Shown here piece after piece: positions 40,620-48,491 of a stretch of 64,000 nucleotides of DNA. A program made the position numbers and the translations under genes. The notes under the pieces are model-generated. The model was not told the DNA's origin and did no database searches. It saw only the letters and a program-made list of their open reading frames with translations. Positions within the stretch are counted from its first letter, which is position 1. Each line of letters begins with the position of its first letter. The DNA is from Streptomyces abyssomicinicus. Lineage in GTDB: Bacteria; Actinomycetota; Actinomycetes; Streptomycetales; Streptomycetaceae. The stretch lies in contig NZ_BBZI01000007.1 of the NCBI RefSeq assembly GCF_008974245.1, positions 701,629 through 765,628 on the forward strand. The letters run 5' to 3'.

Positions 40620-41579
40620 ATGACGTCGACGGGTACCGCGCTCTCGCCGGCCGGCCTGGTGGCCGCGCTCGACATCGGCGGCACCAAGATCGCGGGCGCG
40701 CTGGTGGACGGTGAGGGGCGCCTCCGGGTGCGCGCGCGGCGGGCCACGCCCGCGGCGGGGGACGGCGGGACGGTGATGGGCGCGGTCGCCGCGGTGCTCG
40801 ACGAGCTCCGGGCCTCGCCGCTCTGGGCGGAGGTCCGGGGGGTGGGCATCGGCAGCGCGGGCCCGGTGGACCGGGCGGCGGGAGCCGTCTCGCCCGTCAA
40901 CATCCCCGGCTGGCGCGGCTATCCGCTGCGTGAGCGGGTCCGCGAACGGGTCGGCGGTCTGCCGGTCGAGCTGATCGGCGACGGGGCCGCGGTCGCGGCC
41001 GCCGAGCACTGGGTGGGCGCCGCCCGCGGCTGCTCCGACGCCCTGTGCATGGTGGTGTCCACCGGTGTCGGTGGCGGCCTGGTGCTCGGCGGACGGGTCC
41101 GGCCGGGTCGCACCGGCAACGCCGGACACATCGGCCACATCAGTGTCGACCTCGCCGGCGACCTCTGCCCCTGCGGCGCGCGCGGGTGCGTCGAGGGGCT
41201 GGCCCGGGGGCCCGCGATAGCCCGGCGGGCATGGGAGAACGGCTGGCGTCCGGACCCCGGCGGTGACGCGTCGGCCGTCGCGGTGGCCGACGCCGCCCGG
41301 GCGGGCCACCCGGCCGCGGTGGCCTCCTTCGCCCTCGCCGGACGTGCGCTGGCCGCCTCGATCGCCGCGGTGGCCGCGCTGGTCGAGATAGAGGTCGCGG
41401 TGATCGGCGGGGGAGTGGCCGAGTCCGGCGACGTCCTGTTCGCCCCGCTGCGCGAGGCGCTCCCGGAGTACGCGACGTTGTCCTTCACCAGCGGACTGCG
41501 GGTCGTGCCGGCGCTGACCGGCTCGGACGCCGGGCTGATCGGCGCCGCGGCGGCCGCGCTGGGACGACTGGAGGGATGA
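40620..41579 (+). CDS. ROK family sugar kinase (glucokinase-like)
   Basis: 319 aa from ATG at 40620, preceded by AGGGGGG. ROK kinase motifs: phosphate loop AALDIGGTKIAGALVDG (about residues 14-30), VGIGSAGPVDRAAG, STGVGGGLVLGGR, and the zinc motif CPCGARGCVEG (about residue 183). The usual GxxGEIGH appears as GNAGHIGHISV, which I recall in several streptomycete ROK proteins. There is no N-terminal winged helix, so it is an enzyme rather than a repressor. It phosphorylates a hexose, and is probably controlled by the divergent LacI protein. Confidence 0.92.
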   Translation: MTSTGTALSPAGLVAALDIGGTKIAGALVDGEGRLRVRARRATPAAGDGGTVMGAVAAVLDELRASPLWAEVRGVGIGSAGPVDRAAGAVSPVNIPGWRGYPLRERVRERVGGLPVELIGDGAAVAAAEHWVGAARGCSDALCMVVSTGVGGGLVLGGRVRPGRTGNAGHIGHISVDLAGDLCPCGARGCVEGLARGPAIARRAWENGWRPDPGGDASAVAVADAARAGHPAAVASFALAGRALAASIAAVAALVEIEVAVIGGGVAESGDVLFAPLREALPEYATLSFTSGLRVVPALTGSDAGLIGAAAAALGRLEG

Positions 41580-41721
41580 GCGGAGGAGGCGCCGACGTCG
41601 TTCCGGCTTCCCGGTCCGGCCCTGAGCGGCTGAATTCGACCGATTGCGGCCGATTGTGACCGAGCCGTCGTTCGCCGGGCGTGTCCCGTGACCGGCGAGC
41701 CCGCCGCGCTGTTGTAGCGGC

Positions 41722-42018
41722 ATGAAGAAGCGCAGCATGCTCGCCATCGCCTCCTTCGCCGCCGGGTGCGTCCTCGCGGCGGTCTCCCCCTCCCACGCGG
41801 AGGGGGAGGAGGCCGAACGTCCCGTCGAGGACGTGCGCGGCACGGTGGAGGAGCTCACCGGCGACGACAGCATCGCCCGCCACGAGGTCTTCGGGCCGTC
41901 CGCCGACACCACCGTCCACGACGGGGTCGCCTACCTGGAGGGGCTGGAGACCCTGCAGGCGCTGGAAGCCCTCGAGGCGCTGCCGGCCCCCGACGCGGGG
42001 CTGTGGCCCGCCGTCTGA
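41722..42018 (+). CDS. Small secreted protein of unknown function
   Basis: 98 aa from ATG at 41722. The N-terminus KKRSMLAIASFAAGC then VLAAV ends in SHA, a good signal peptidase I site near residue 26; a Cys at residue 16 makes a weak lipobox, less likely. The mature part is very acidic (EEAERPVEDVRGTVEELTGD) and ends in a Leu/Glu/Ala helical repeat (LEGLETLQALEALEAL). No family recognised. No clear ribosome site precedes the ATG, so initiation may be weak. It stands alone between the ROK gene and the kinase-Nudix gene. Confidence 0.6.
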   Translation: MKKRSMLAIASFAAGCVLAAVSPSHAEGEEAERPVEDVRGTVEELTGDDSIARHEVFGPSADTTVHDGVAYLEGLETLQALEALEALPAPDAGLWPAV

Positions 42019-42143
42019 CGCATCGCGTCGCGCGGCGGTGCGGACCCCCGGCCCGCCCGCCGCCACCGTGATCCCTCCGTGCTCCCCCGTTGCCCCCTCA
42101 ACTGCGGCTGGTTTCCGATGCAGGATGGGGCGGGCACGTCACA

Positions 42144-42162
42144 TTCGTCCGGAGAGGACGAA
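42144..42162. promoter_or_regulatory. Small hairpin/dyad before the kinase-Nudix gene
   Basis: TTCGTCC (42144-42150) and GGACGAA (42156-42162) form a perfect 7-bp stem around GGAGA, 23 bp upstream of the GTG start. It could be an operator or a leader hairpin near the ribosome site. Confidence 0.4.
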
Positions 42163-42184
42163 GATCCGGAGAAGAGGGGGAACA

Positions 42185-43225
42185 GTGATCGTCTGGATCA
42201 ACGGCGCGTTCGGCGCGGGCAAGTCCAGCACCGCGAGGGAGCTGCTGGACCTGATGCCCGACAGCGCGCTCTTCGATCCCGAGGTGGTCGGCGGTGCGCT
42301 CACTTACATGCTGCCGCCCAAGCACCTCGCCGGGATCGACGATTTCCAGGACCTGCCGATCTGGCGGCGGCTGGTGGTGGACACCGCGGCCGCGATGCTC
42401 TCGGAACTCGGCGGCACCCTGGTCGTTCCCATGACTCTGCTGCGCCAGGAGTACCGCGACGAGATCTTCGGTGGCCTCGCCGCGCGCCGGATCACCGTCC
42501 GCCATGTGGTGCTCACCCCGGCGGAAACGATTCTCCGTCAGCGGATAACGGACGCCGAGACGCCTGACGCACTGCCCGACGCCGAGCGGCGCGTGCGCCA
42601 GTGGCGCCAGGACCACGTCGAGCCGTACCTGGCCGCGCTGGGCTCCTGGCTGGCCGCCGACGCCCATCCCGTGGACAACGGCACCCTCACCCCCCAGCAG
42701 ACCGCGGCCCGGATCGCCCGGGCGGTCGGCAGCGGGGAGGCAGCCGTCTGCGACATCGTGCAGACCCCCGAACCCAGCGCCGAGACGGTGGCCTCCGGGG
42801 TGCTGCTCTTCGACGAGCAGGACCGGTTCCTGCTCGTCGACCCCACCTACAAGCCGGGCTGGGAGTTCCCCGGCGGGGTGGTCGAACGGGGGGAGGCGCC
42901 CGCGCAGGCGGGGGTGCGCGAGGTGGCCGAGGAGACCGGGCTGTGCCTCGCCGAGGAACCGAGGCTGCTGGTCGTCGACTGGGAGGCGCCACGGCCTCCC
43001 GGATACGGCGGGCTGCGGTTCCTGTTCGACGGCGGACGGCTGCGCGGTGACGCGGCCGCCCGGGTGATCCTGCCCGGTCCCGAGCTGCGCGGCTGGCGGT
43101 TCGTCACCGAGACGGAGGCCGCCGAACTGCTGCCGCCGGTGCGCTACCGGCGTCTCCACTGGGCGCTGCGCGCACGGGAACGGGGCGCGGCGATGTACCT
43201 GGAGGCCGGCGAGCCGGTGGGATGA
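42185..43225 (+). CDS. P-loop kinase-like (TmrB-type) domain fused to a Nudix hydrolase
   Basis: 346 aa from GTG at 42185, with AGAGGGGG upstream. Residues 1-180 form a P-loop NTPase: Walker A GAFGAGKSS (residues 7-15), DPEVVGGALTYM, and a lid-like Arg-rich segment; this resembles TmrB/shikimate-kinase-like ATPases. Residues about 195-340 form a Nudix domain with an intact box from residue 231: GVVERGEAPAQAGVREVAEE followed by TGL. The fusion suggests a salvage, housecleaning or nucleotide-drug inactivation role; none is proven. An alternative reading as an antibiotic-modifying enzyme rests only on the TmrB-like half. Confidence 0.88.
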   Translation: MIVWINGAFGAGKSSTARELLDLMPDSALFDPEVVGGALTYMLPPKHLAGIDDFQDLPIWRRLVVDTAAAMLSELGGTLVVPMTLLRQEYRDEIFGGLAARRITVRHVVLTPAETILRQRITDAETPDALPDAERRVRQWRQDHVEPYLAALGSWLAADAHPVDNGTLTPQQTAARIARAVGSGEAAVCDIVQTPEPSAETVASGVLLFDEQDRFLLVDPTYKPGWEFPGGVVERGEAPAQAGVREVAEETGLCLAEEPRLLVVDWEAPRPPGYGGLRFLFDGGRLRGDAAARVILPGPELRGWRFVTETEAAELLPPVRYRRLHWALRARERGAAMYLEAGEPVG

Positions 43226-43397
43226 CCGGGGGCGGGCGGCCGGGTCGCGGCGGGCCGTCCGGCGCGGGGCGCCCCGTCGTGGGCCGCCTGCCATGGGCCG
43301 TCTGTCATGGGCTGTCCTCCGCGGGCCCGGTGCGCCCGCTGCGGGGTCCGCCGCCGCCGAACCGCTGCCGCTGCGTGAGGTGCTTCCGTGCGGGTGG

Positions 43398-43428
43398 CAG
43401 CCCCTCGCCCGGACGGGGCGAGGGGCTG
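43398..43428. terminator. 13-bp stem bidirectional terminator
   Basis: CAGCCCCTCGCCC (43398-43410) and GGGCGAGGGGCTG (43416-43428) pair perfectly around GGACG. It lies between the convergent kinase-Nudix and M20 peptidase genes, followed by TT on the plus strand. Confidence 0.85.
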
Positions 43429-43452
43429 TTCCGCCGTGAGGGCGAGGCTCCG

Positions 43453-44808
43453 TCAGCCGGCCGCGTACATCTGGAGGAAGAGGGCCTCGGCGACCGAGAG
43501 CCGCTCCAGCTCCTCGGGGGACACGCTCTCGTTCGGCGCGTGGATCTGGGCCTCGGGCTCGCTGAGACCGATCAGCAGCACCTCCGCCTTCGGGTACAGC
43601 GTTCCGAGGGTGTTGCACAGCGGGATGGACCCGCCCTGGCCGGCGAGCTGCATCTCCTGGCCCGGGTAGGCCTCCGCCATGGCCCGCGCCATCGCGGAGT
43701 AGGCCGGGCTGTCGGTGTCGGCGCTGAACGGCTGGCCCTGACCGACCTGCTCGACGACGACCCGCGCCCCCCACGGGGTGTGGCGTTCCACGTGCGCCTG
43801 GAGCAGCGCGGAGGCCTCCGACGCGTCCACGCCCGGCGGCACCCGCAGGCTGACCAGCGCCCGCGCGCTCGCCTGCACCGACGGCGTGGCGCCGACCACC
43901 GGCGGGCAGTCGATGCCCAGCACGGTGACCGCGGGCCGCGCCCAGATCCGGTCGGCCACCGTCCCGGAACCGGTCAGCCCGACACCGTCCAGCACCTTCG
44001 CGTCGGCACGGAACTGCTCCTCGTCGTACTGGAGACCCTCCCAGACCGTGTCACCGGTCAGGCCGTCCACCGTCGTCGAGCCGTCCTCGCCGCGCAGCGA
44101 GTCCAGGACGCGGATCAGCGCCGCCAGCGCGTCCGGGGCGGCGCCGCCGAACTGCCCGGAGTGCAGGTTGCCCTGCAGGGTGTCCATCTGGATCCGCACC
44201 ATCGTCATCCCGCGCAGGGTGGCCGTGGCGGTCGGCAGCCCCACCCGGAAGTTGCCCGAGTCACCGATCACGATCGCGTCGGCGGCCAGCAGCTCGGGGT
44301 GCTCCTCGGCGTACCGCTCCAGGCCACCGGTGCCCTGCTCCTCGGAACCCTCGGCGATCACCTTGACGGTGACCGGCACGCCGCCGTTCGCCTTGAGGGC
44401 GCGCAACGCCAGCAGATGCATGACGACGCCGCCCTTGCAGTCGGCCGCGCCCCGCCCGTACCAGCGGCCGTCGCGCTCCGTCAGCTCGAACGGCGGGGAG
44501 ATCCACGCCGCCTCGTCCAGCGGCGGCTGGACGTCGTAGTGGGCGTAGAGCAGGACGGTCCGGGACCCCGCGGGGCCGGGCAGGCAGCCGTAGACGGACT
44601 GGGTGCCGTCCGGGGTGTCGAGCAGGGCGACGTCCTGGAAGCCCTCCGCGCGCAGGGCGTCGGCGACCCAGTTCGCGGCGCCCTCGCTCTCGCCGCGGGG
44701 GAACTGCTCGAAGTCGGCCACCGACTCGAAGGCGACCAGCTCGGCGAGTTCCTCCTTCGCTCTCGGCATCAGCGAGGCGACGGTCGCGGCGACCGGGTTC
44801 GACGACAT
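43453..44808 (-). CDS. M20 family dipeptidase
   Basis: 451 aa from ATG at 44808, with GAGGAG upstream. M20A metallopeptidase: zinc His in LLYAHYDVQPP (about residue 90), bridging Asp in GRGAADCKGGVV (about 122), catalytic Glu-Glu in IAEGSEEQGT (about 155), further ligand in VIGDSGNF, lid/dimerisation domain at 195-310 (GNLHSGQFGGAAPDALAAL), and the final zinc His in AQIHAPNESV. It hydrolyses dipeptides such as Xaa-His or carnosine-like substrates in the cytoplasm. Confidence 0.95.
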   Translation of the reverse strand: MSSNPVAATVASLMPRAKEELAELVAFESVADFEQFPRGESEGAANWVADALRAEGFQDVALLDTPDGTQSVYGCLPGPAGSRTVLLYAHYDVQPPLDEAAWISPPFELTERDGRWYGRGAADCKGGVVMHLLALRALKANGGVPVTVKVIAEGSEEQGTGGLERYAEEHPELLAADAIVIGDSGNFRVGLPTATATLRGMTMVRIQMDTLQGNLHSGQFGGAAPDALAALIRVLDSLRGEDGSTTVDGLTGDTVWEGLQYDEEQFRADAKVLDGVGLTGSGTVADRIWARPAVTVLGIDCPPVVGATPSVQASARALVSLRVPPGVDASEASALLQAHVERHTPWGARVVVEQVGQGQPFSADTDSPAYSAMARAMAEAYPGQEMQLAGQGGSIPLCNTLGTLYPKAEVLLIGLSEPEAQIHAPNESVSPEELERLSVAEALFLQMYAAG

Positions 44809-45095
44809 GTGCGGGACTCCTCGTAGATCTCGGGTCTTACGCCGGACCGTTCGGGCGGGCCGTCCGCACGGATGCGGGCCGGGACCGCCCTGGCAGGTCC
44901 GGTACAGCGTCCGGTACACGCCCCGGTACGGCGGATGCCGTGATCGAGGGCCCTGTACGGAGGACGGACGGACGCGTGTGGTTCCGCGTTCCGCACCGTC
45001 GATACTCCCACAGCCACCTGCGGCGATTGCCGCCGTAGGATGCGGTGGACAGTGCGGCAGACATCTTGACTGGTGATCGGGAGCGGTTGGCGATC
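44809..45095. other. 287-bp divergent promoter region with CCGGTACR motifs
   Basis: It separates the M20 gene from the geranylgeranyl-reductase-like gene. GGTCCGGTACAGCG, GTCCGGTACACG and CCCCGGTACGG occur in close succession (about 44897-44930), that is, three CCGGTAC boxes about 15-18 bp apart, then CCCTGTACGGAGGA. These spaced boxes are candidate regulator sites; the regulator is unknown. Confidence 0.45.
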
Positions 45096-46502
45096 GTGAG
45101 CGACGAGAACGGCGAGCACGGGGAGCACGCGGAGCACGCGGAGAACGGCCGGGACGACACTTCGGACCCGACAGGGTCGGCGGAGGACGCGACGGCGGAA
45201 GACGCGCCCGCGGAAGACGCGCCCGAGGACGGCGCGCCCGCGGACGGCGCACGGGCGGAGGAACCTGCCGGACGGGCGGGTGACCCCGCCGTGGGGGCGG
45301 AGTACCTGGCCGATCGGGCGGCGGACGGCGAAGGCGTCTGGGACGTCGTGGTGGTGGGCGCGGGCCCGTCGGGAGCGGCGGCCGCCTACGCGGCGGCGGT
45401 CGCCGGACGGCGCGTGCTGCTCCTGGAGAAGGCGGAGCTGCCCCGCTACAAGACCTGCGGCGGCGGCATCATCGGCCCCTCCCGCGACGCCCTGCCTCCC
45501 GGCTTCGAGGTTCCCTTCCAGGACCGGGTGAACGCGGTCACCTTCTCCCACAACGGCCGGTTCACCCGCACCCGCCGTTCCCGACGGATGCTCTTCGGCC
45601 TGGTCAACCGCCCCGAGTTCGACCAGCGGCTGGTGGAGAGCGCGCAGAAGGCCGGAGCGGAGGTGCGCACCGGAGTCACCGTCTCCCGGGTCGAGCAGCA
45701 CGGCCCCACGGTCCCCGACCGCCGCACCGTCGCCGTGGTGCTCCAGGGCGGCGAGACCCTGCTGGCCCGCTCGGTGGTCGGCGCGGACGGCAGCGCCAGC
45801 CGGATAGGAGCCCACGTCGGCGTCAAGATGGGCCAGGTCGACCTGGGCCTCGAGGCCGAGATCCCGGTGCCCGGGACGGTCGCCGAGGACTGGCGCGGAC
45901 GTGTGCTGATCGACTGGGGGCCGCTGCCCGGCAGTTACGGATGGGTGTTCCCCAAGGGCGACACCCTGACCGTCGGTGTGATCTCCGCGCGCGGCGAGGG
46001 CGCGGCGACCAAGCGCTACCTGGAGGACTTCATCGGCCGGCTCGGCCTGGCCGGGTTCGAACCGGCCGTCTCCTCCGGCCACCTGACGCGGTGCCGCACC
46101 GACGACTCGCCGCTCTCCCGCGGCCGCGTGCTGGTCTGCGGGGACGCCGCGGGCCTGCTGGAGCCGTGGACCCGCGAGGGCATCTCCTTCGCGCTGCGCT
46201 CCGGGCGGCTGGCGGGGGAGTGGGCGGTGCGGATCGCCGAGGCCCACGACGCCGTGGACGTGCGGCGCGAGTCGCTCAACTACGCCTTCGCCATCAAGGC
46301 CGGTCTCGGCGTGGAGATGAGCGTGGGGCGGAAGCTGCTCGCCGTCTTCGAGCGCCGCCCCGGGATGCTCCACGCCGCGATCACCGGCTTCCGGCCCGCC
46401 TGGCGGGCGTTCGCCGACATCACCCGGGGCGCGACCACGCTGGCCGAGCTCGTCCGCTCCCGCCCGCTCGCGCAGCGGGCGCTCACGGCGCTGGAGCGGT
46501 AG
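45096..46502 (+). CDS. Geranylgeranyl reductase family FAD-dependent oxidoreductase
   Basis: 468 aa from GTG at 45096. Residues 1-85 are an acidic Glu/Asp/Ala-rich, His-containing extension with repeats (GEHAEHAEN; AEDAPAEDAPEDGA) not typical of the family. The FAD domain begins VVVGAGPSGAAAAYAAAVAG (about residue 88), followed by PRYKTCGGGI with the conserved CGGG, the motif GADGSASRIGAHVG, and GDAAGLLEPWTREGISFALR near the end. Family enzymes reduce prenyl chains of lipids or quinones. A G-rich tract begins at the stop codon. Confidence 0.9.
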   Translation: MSDENGEHGEHAEHAENGRDDTSDPTGSAEDATAEDAPAEDAPEDGAPADGARAEEPAGRAGDPAVGAEYLADRAADGEGVWDVVVVGAGPSGAAAAYAAAVAGRRVLLLEKAELPRYKTCGGGIIGPSRDALPPGFEVPFQDRVNAVTFSHNGRFTRTRRSRRMLFGLVNRPEFDQRLVESAQKAGAEVRTGVTVSRVEQHGPTVPDRRTVAVVLQGGETLLARSVVGADGSASRIGAHVGVKMGQVDLGLEAEIPVPGTVAEDWRGRVLIDWGPLPGSYGWVFPKGDTLTVGVISARGEGAATKRYLEDFIGRLGLAGFEPAVSSGHLTRCRTDDSPLSRGRVLVCGDAAGLLEPWTREGISFALRSGRLAGEWAVRIAEAHDAVDVRRESLNYAFAIKAGLGVEMSVGRKLLAVFERRPGMLHAAITGFRPAWRAFADITRGATTLAELVRSRPLAQRALTALER

Positions 46503-46538
46503 GGGGCGCGGGGGGCCAGGGCCGGGGCCGGGGCGGGC
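46502..46538 (+). other. Potential G-quadruplex at the end of the reductase gene
   Basis: Starting at the stop codon, runs of G (5, 6, 3, 4, 4 and 3) are separated by 1-3 bases, which satisfies the usual quadruplex pattern on the mRNA-like strand. Further G-rich direct repeats (GCCGCGGTGCC) follow at about 46560-46610 before the convergent oxidoreductase gene. It could act as a transcription-stalling element in place of a hairpin terminator. Confidence 0.55.
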
Positions 46539-46665
46539 GCCGGGCCGCGGGGCTGTGAAGCCGCGGTGCCAGGGGGCCGGGGGCCGCGGTGCCGGGGGGC
46601 CGCGGGGCTGCCGCCCGTGGTGCGGCTGTGCGCTGTGGAGCGGACGGGGCGCGGTGCCGCGGGGC

Positions 46666-47160
46666 TCAGGAGGTGACGGTGATCCGGAAGACCGGGTGGT
46701 CGGGGGCGGCCGCCGTCAGCTCCGCGTCGGTGGAGTCGGCGGTGACGCCCTGGAAGTACTTGTCGACCTCCCACCCCCACTTGACCAGGTAGCCGCGCAG
46801 CACCGCGAGCTTCTGGTCGTCCGGCAGCTCGGTGGCCGTGAAGTGGCGGACCTTGCGTCCGACGCGCAGTTCACCGCCGCCCGCCGCGCGCATGTTGCGG
46901 ACCCACTGGGAGTGGCCGCGGGCGGAGACCAGGAACTGGTCGCCGCCGAGCTCGAAGGGGTTGACCGGGATCCGCTGCAGCGCGCCGCTCCTGCGGCCCC
47001 GTACCGACAGCTCGGCACTGCCCATCAGGCTGAGCCCGTGCCGGGCCAGCCAGCCGACGACCTTGTTGAAGCGGGCGGCGACGGGACCCGCCTCGAGGTA
47101 GTAGGTGCCGGTTGCGCCGGTCGTGCCGGTCTTCGGCGTCGGCTCCTGGGCGTTCCGCAT
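46666..47160 (-). CDS. Deazaflavin (F420)-dependent nitroreductase family protein
   Basis: 164 aa from ATG at 47160, with GGAGG upstream. DUF385/FDOR-A type split barrel: LSLMGSAELSVRGRRSGALQ, RIPVNPFELGGDQFLVSARG, SQWVRNMRAAGGGELRVGRK and GYLVKWGWEVDKYF. These actinobacterial enzymes use reduced F420 to reduce quinones, nitroimidazoles or other electrophiles, often at the membrane via a basic N-terminal helix (AARFNKVVGWLARHG here). It is divergent from a TetR gene with three palindromic sites between, so it is almost certainly the regulated target. Confidence 0.92.
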   Translation of the reverse strand: MRNAQEPTPKTGTTGATGTYYLEAGPVAARFNKVVGWLARHGLSLMGSAELSVRGRRSGALQRIPVNPFELGGDQFLVSARGHSQWVRNMRAAGGGELRVGRKVRHFTATELPDDQKLAVLRGYLVKWGWEVDKYFQGVTADSTDAELTAAAPDHPVFRITVTS

Positions 47161-47179
47161 GGTGAACCTCCGGGGAAAT

Positions 47180-47267
47180 GAGAGCGGTGCTCTCGCTTGA
47201 GAACAGTGTGCGCGTTATCGGTGTAAGAAAGCAAGAGCGGTGCTCACGTTTATGAGCGCCGCTCTTG
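47180..47267. promoter_or_regulatory. Three GAGCnnnGCTC operators between oxidoreductase and TetR genes
   Basis: Site 1 is GAGAGC-GGT-GCTCTC (47180-47194). Sites 2 and 3 (GAGCGGTGCTC at 47235-47245 and GAGCGCCGCTC at 47254-47264) are nested in a larger near-perfect 15-bp inverted repeat (arms 47232-47246 and 47253-47267, loop CGTTTA). A partial site follows near 47274. This layout is typical of autoregulating divergent TetR repressors. Confidence 0.8.
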
Positions 47268-47306
47268 AATGGGTGCACTGCTCTCGATCTGTGCCACACT
47301 CGGATC

Positions 47307-48029
47307 ATGAGCGCAACCGAAGGAGTCCGGGCCCGCGCCCGGCGGGAGATCACCGCGGCGATCAAGGACGAGGCCCGGCGACGGCTCGCGGACGAGGGCG
47401 CCGCCAAGCTCTCGCTGCGGGCGGTGGCCCGGGAGCTGGGCATGGCCTCGTCCGCCGTCTACCGCTACTTCCCGAGCCGCGACGACCTCCTGACCGCCCT
47501 GATCGTCGACGCCTACGACTCGCTCGGCGCCGCCGCGGAGGGCGTCGAGGCCGAGGCCGCCGCGGCTCCCGGCGCCACGCCGCTGGGCCGGTGGGTCGCG
47601 GTCTGTGAGGCGGTGCGCGGGTGGGCACTGGCCCACCCGCACGAGTACGCGCTGATCTACGGCACGCCGGTTCCCGGTTACCGGGCGCCCGAGACCACCG
47701 TGCCCGCCGCCTCACGGGTGGGGCTGCTGCTGATCGGCGTCGCCCGCGACGCCCACCGAGGCCCCGCCGGGCTCTCCCGTACCCCGCTGCCCGAGGGCCT
47801 GCGCCCGGAGGCCGTGCGGATGACGGCCGACCTGGCGCCGGACCTGCCGCCGGAGACGGTGGTCGCGCTGGTCGCCGCCTGGTCCGAGCTGTTCGGGCTG
47901 ATCGGCTTCGAGCTGTTCGGCCAGTTCCACCGGGTGGTGGAGGACCGGGCGCCGTTCTTCCGGCACGCGGTCGCCAGACTCGCCCATGAGGTCGGTATCG
48001 CCTTCCCGGGCGCCACGCCCGAGGCGTGA
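47307..48029 (+). CDS. TetR family transcriptional regulator
   Basis: 240 aa from ATG at 47307. The N-terminal TetR HTH lies at residues about 12-60 (RREITAAIKDEARRRLADEG, AAKLSLRAVARELGMASSAV, YRYFPSRDDLLTALI). The C-terminal ligand domain (residues 75-235) is of the streptomycete MSMEG/WHG type, with WALAHPHEYALIYGTPVPGY (TetR_C_13-like). It almost certainly represses the divergent F420-type oxidoreductase gene and itself through the sites at 47180-47267; the ligand is probably the oxidoreductase substrate (inference). Confidence 0.93.
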   Translation: MSATEGVRARARREITAAIKDEARRRLADEGAAKLSLRAVARELGMASSAVYRYFPSRDDLLTALIVDAYDSLGAAAEGVEAEAAAAPGATPLGRWVAVCEAVRGWALAHPHEYALIYGTPVPGYRAPETTVPAASRVGLLLIGVARDAHRGPAGLSRTPLPEGLRPEAVRMTADLAPDLPPETVVALVAAWSELFGLIGFELFGQFHRVVEDRAPFFRHAVARLAHEVGIAFPGATPEA

Positions 48030-48491
48030 CACCTGCCCGCGGCCACCCGCGGGATCACCGGCGCCCGACGTGCCCGGCGCCCCCGGGTCTCGCTGCCCGA
48101 AGCGGCCCGCCCGGTGGCCGGAGCCCGCACTCCGCGGTCACCGTGATGGTCCGGCGCTCCGGTTCGGCGCCGTCCACGGGTAGGGGCCGCCGGGCCCTGA
48201 CGGACGGCCCGCCTCGCCCACCGCTTCGGGCGGGGCGGCGCCGTCGGCCCGGCCGGCCAGGCCGAACGCCTTCCGCCCGAAGCCCGTTGCCCATTGCCCG
48301 ATGCCCTGGAGTCTGGCGCTCGATGCCCGGTGCTCGGTTGCGGGGCCTGGCGCTTGATGCCCCGGTGCCGATGTGGCCCGAGTCGGGGTGGTCCGAGCCA
48401 GGGTGGTCCGACGCCGGGTGGCCCGCAGCCCGCCGGGCGGGAGGCGGCCCCGGAGGGCCCCGGCCGGGCACCGGGGCCGGGGCGCGGTGGC
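48030..48491. other. 462-bp region between convergent genes, no gene recognised
   Basis: Between the TetR gene and the MDMPI gene. It contains degenerate GATGCCCGG/GTTGCCC repeats around 48285-48370 and a 15-bp imperfect direct repeat (TGGTCCGAGCCAGGG, then TGGTCCGACGCCGGG, then a decayed copy) at about 48396-48440. No confident coding region and no single strong hairpin. Confidence 0.5.

Noticed and set aside
48030..48491. Remnant mobile element
   Set aside because: No terminal inverted repeats, target duplication or transposase fragment; only degenerate GC-rich direct repeats.
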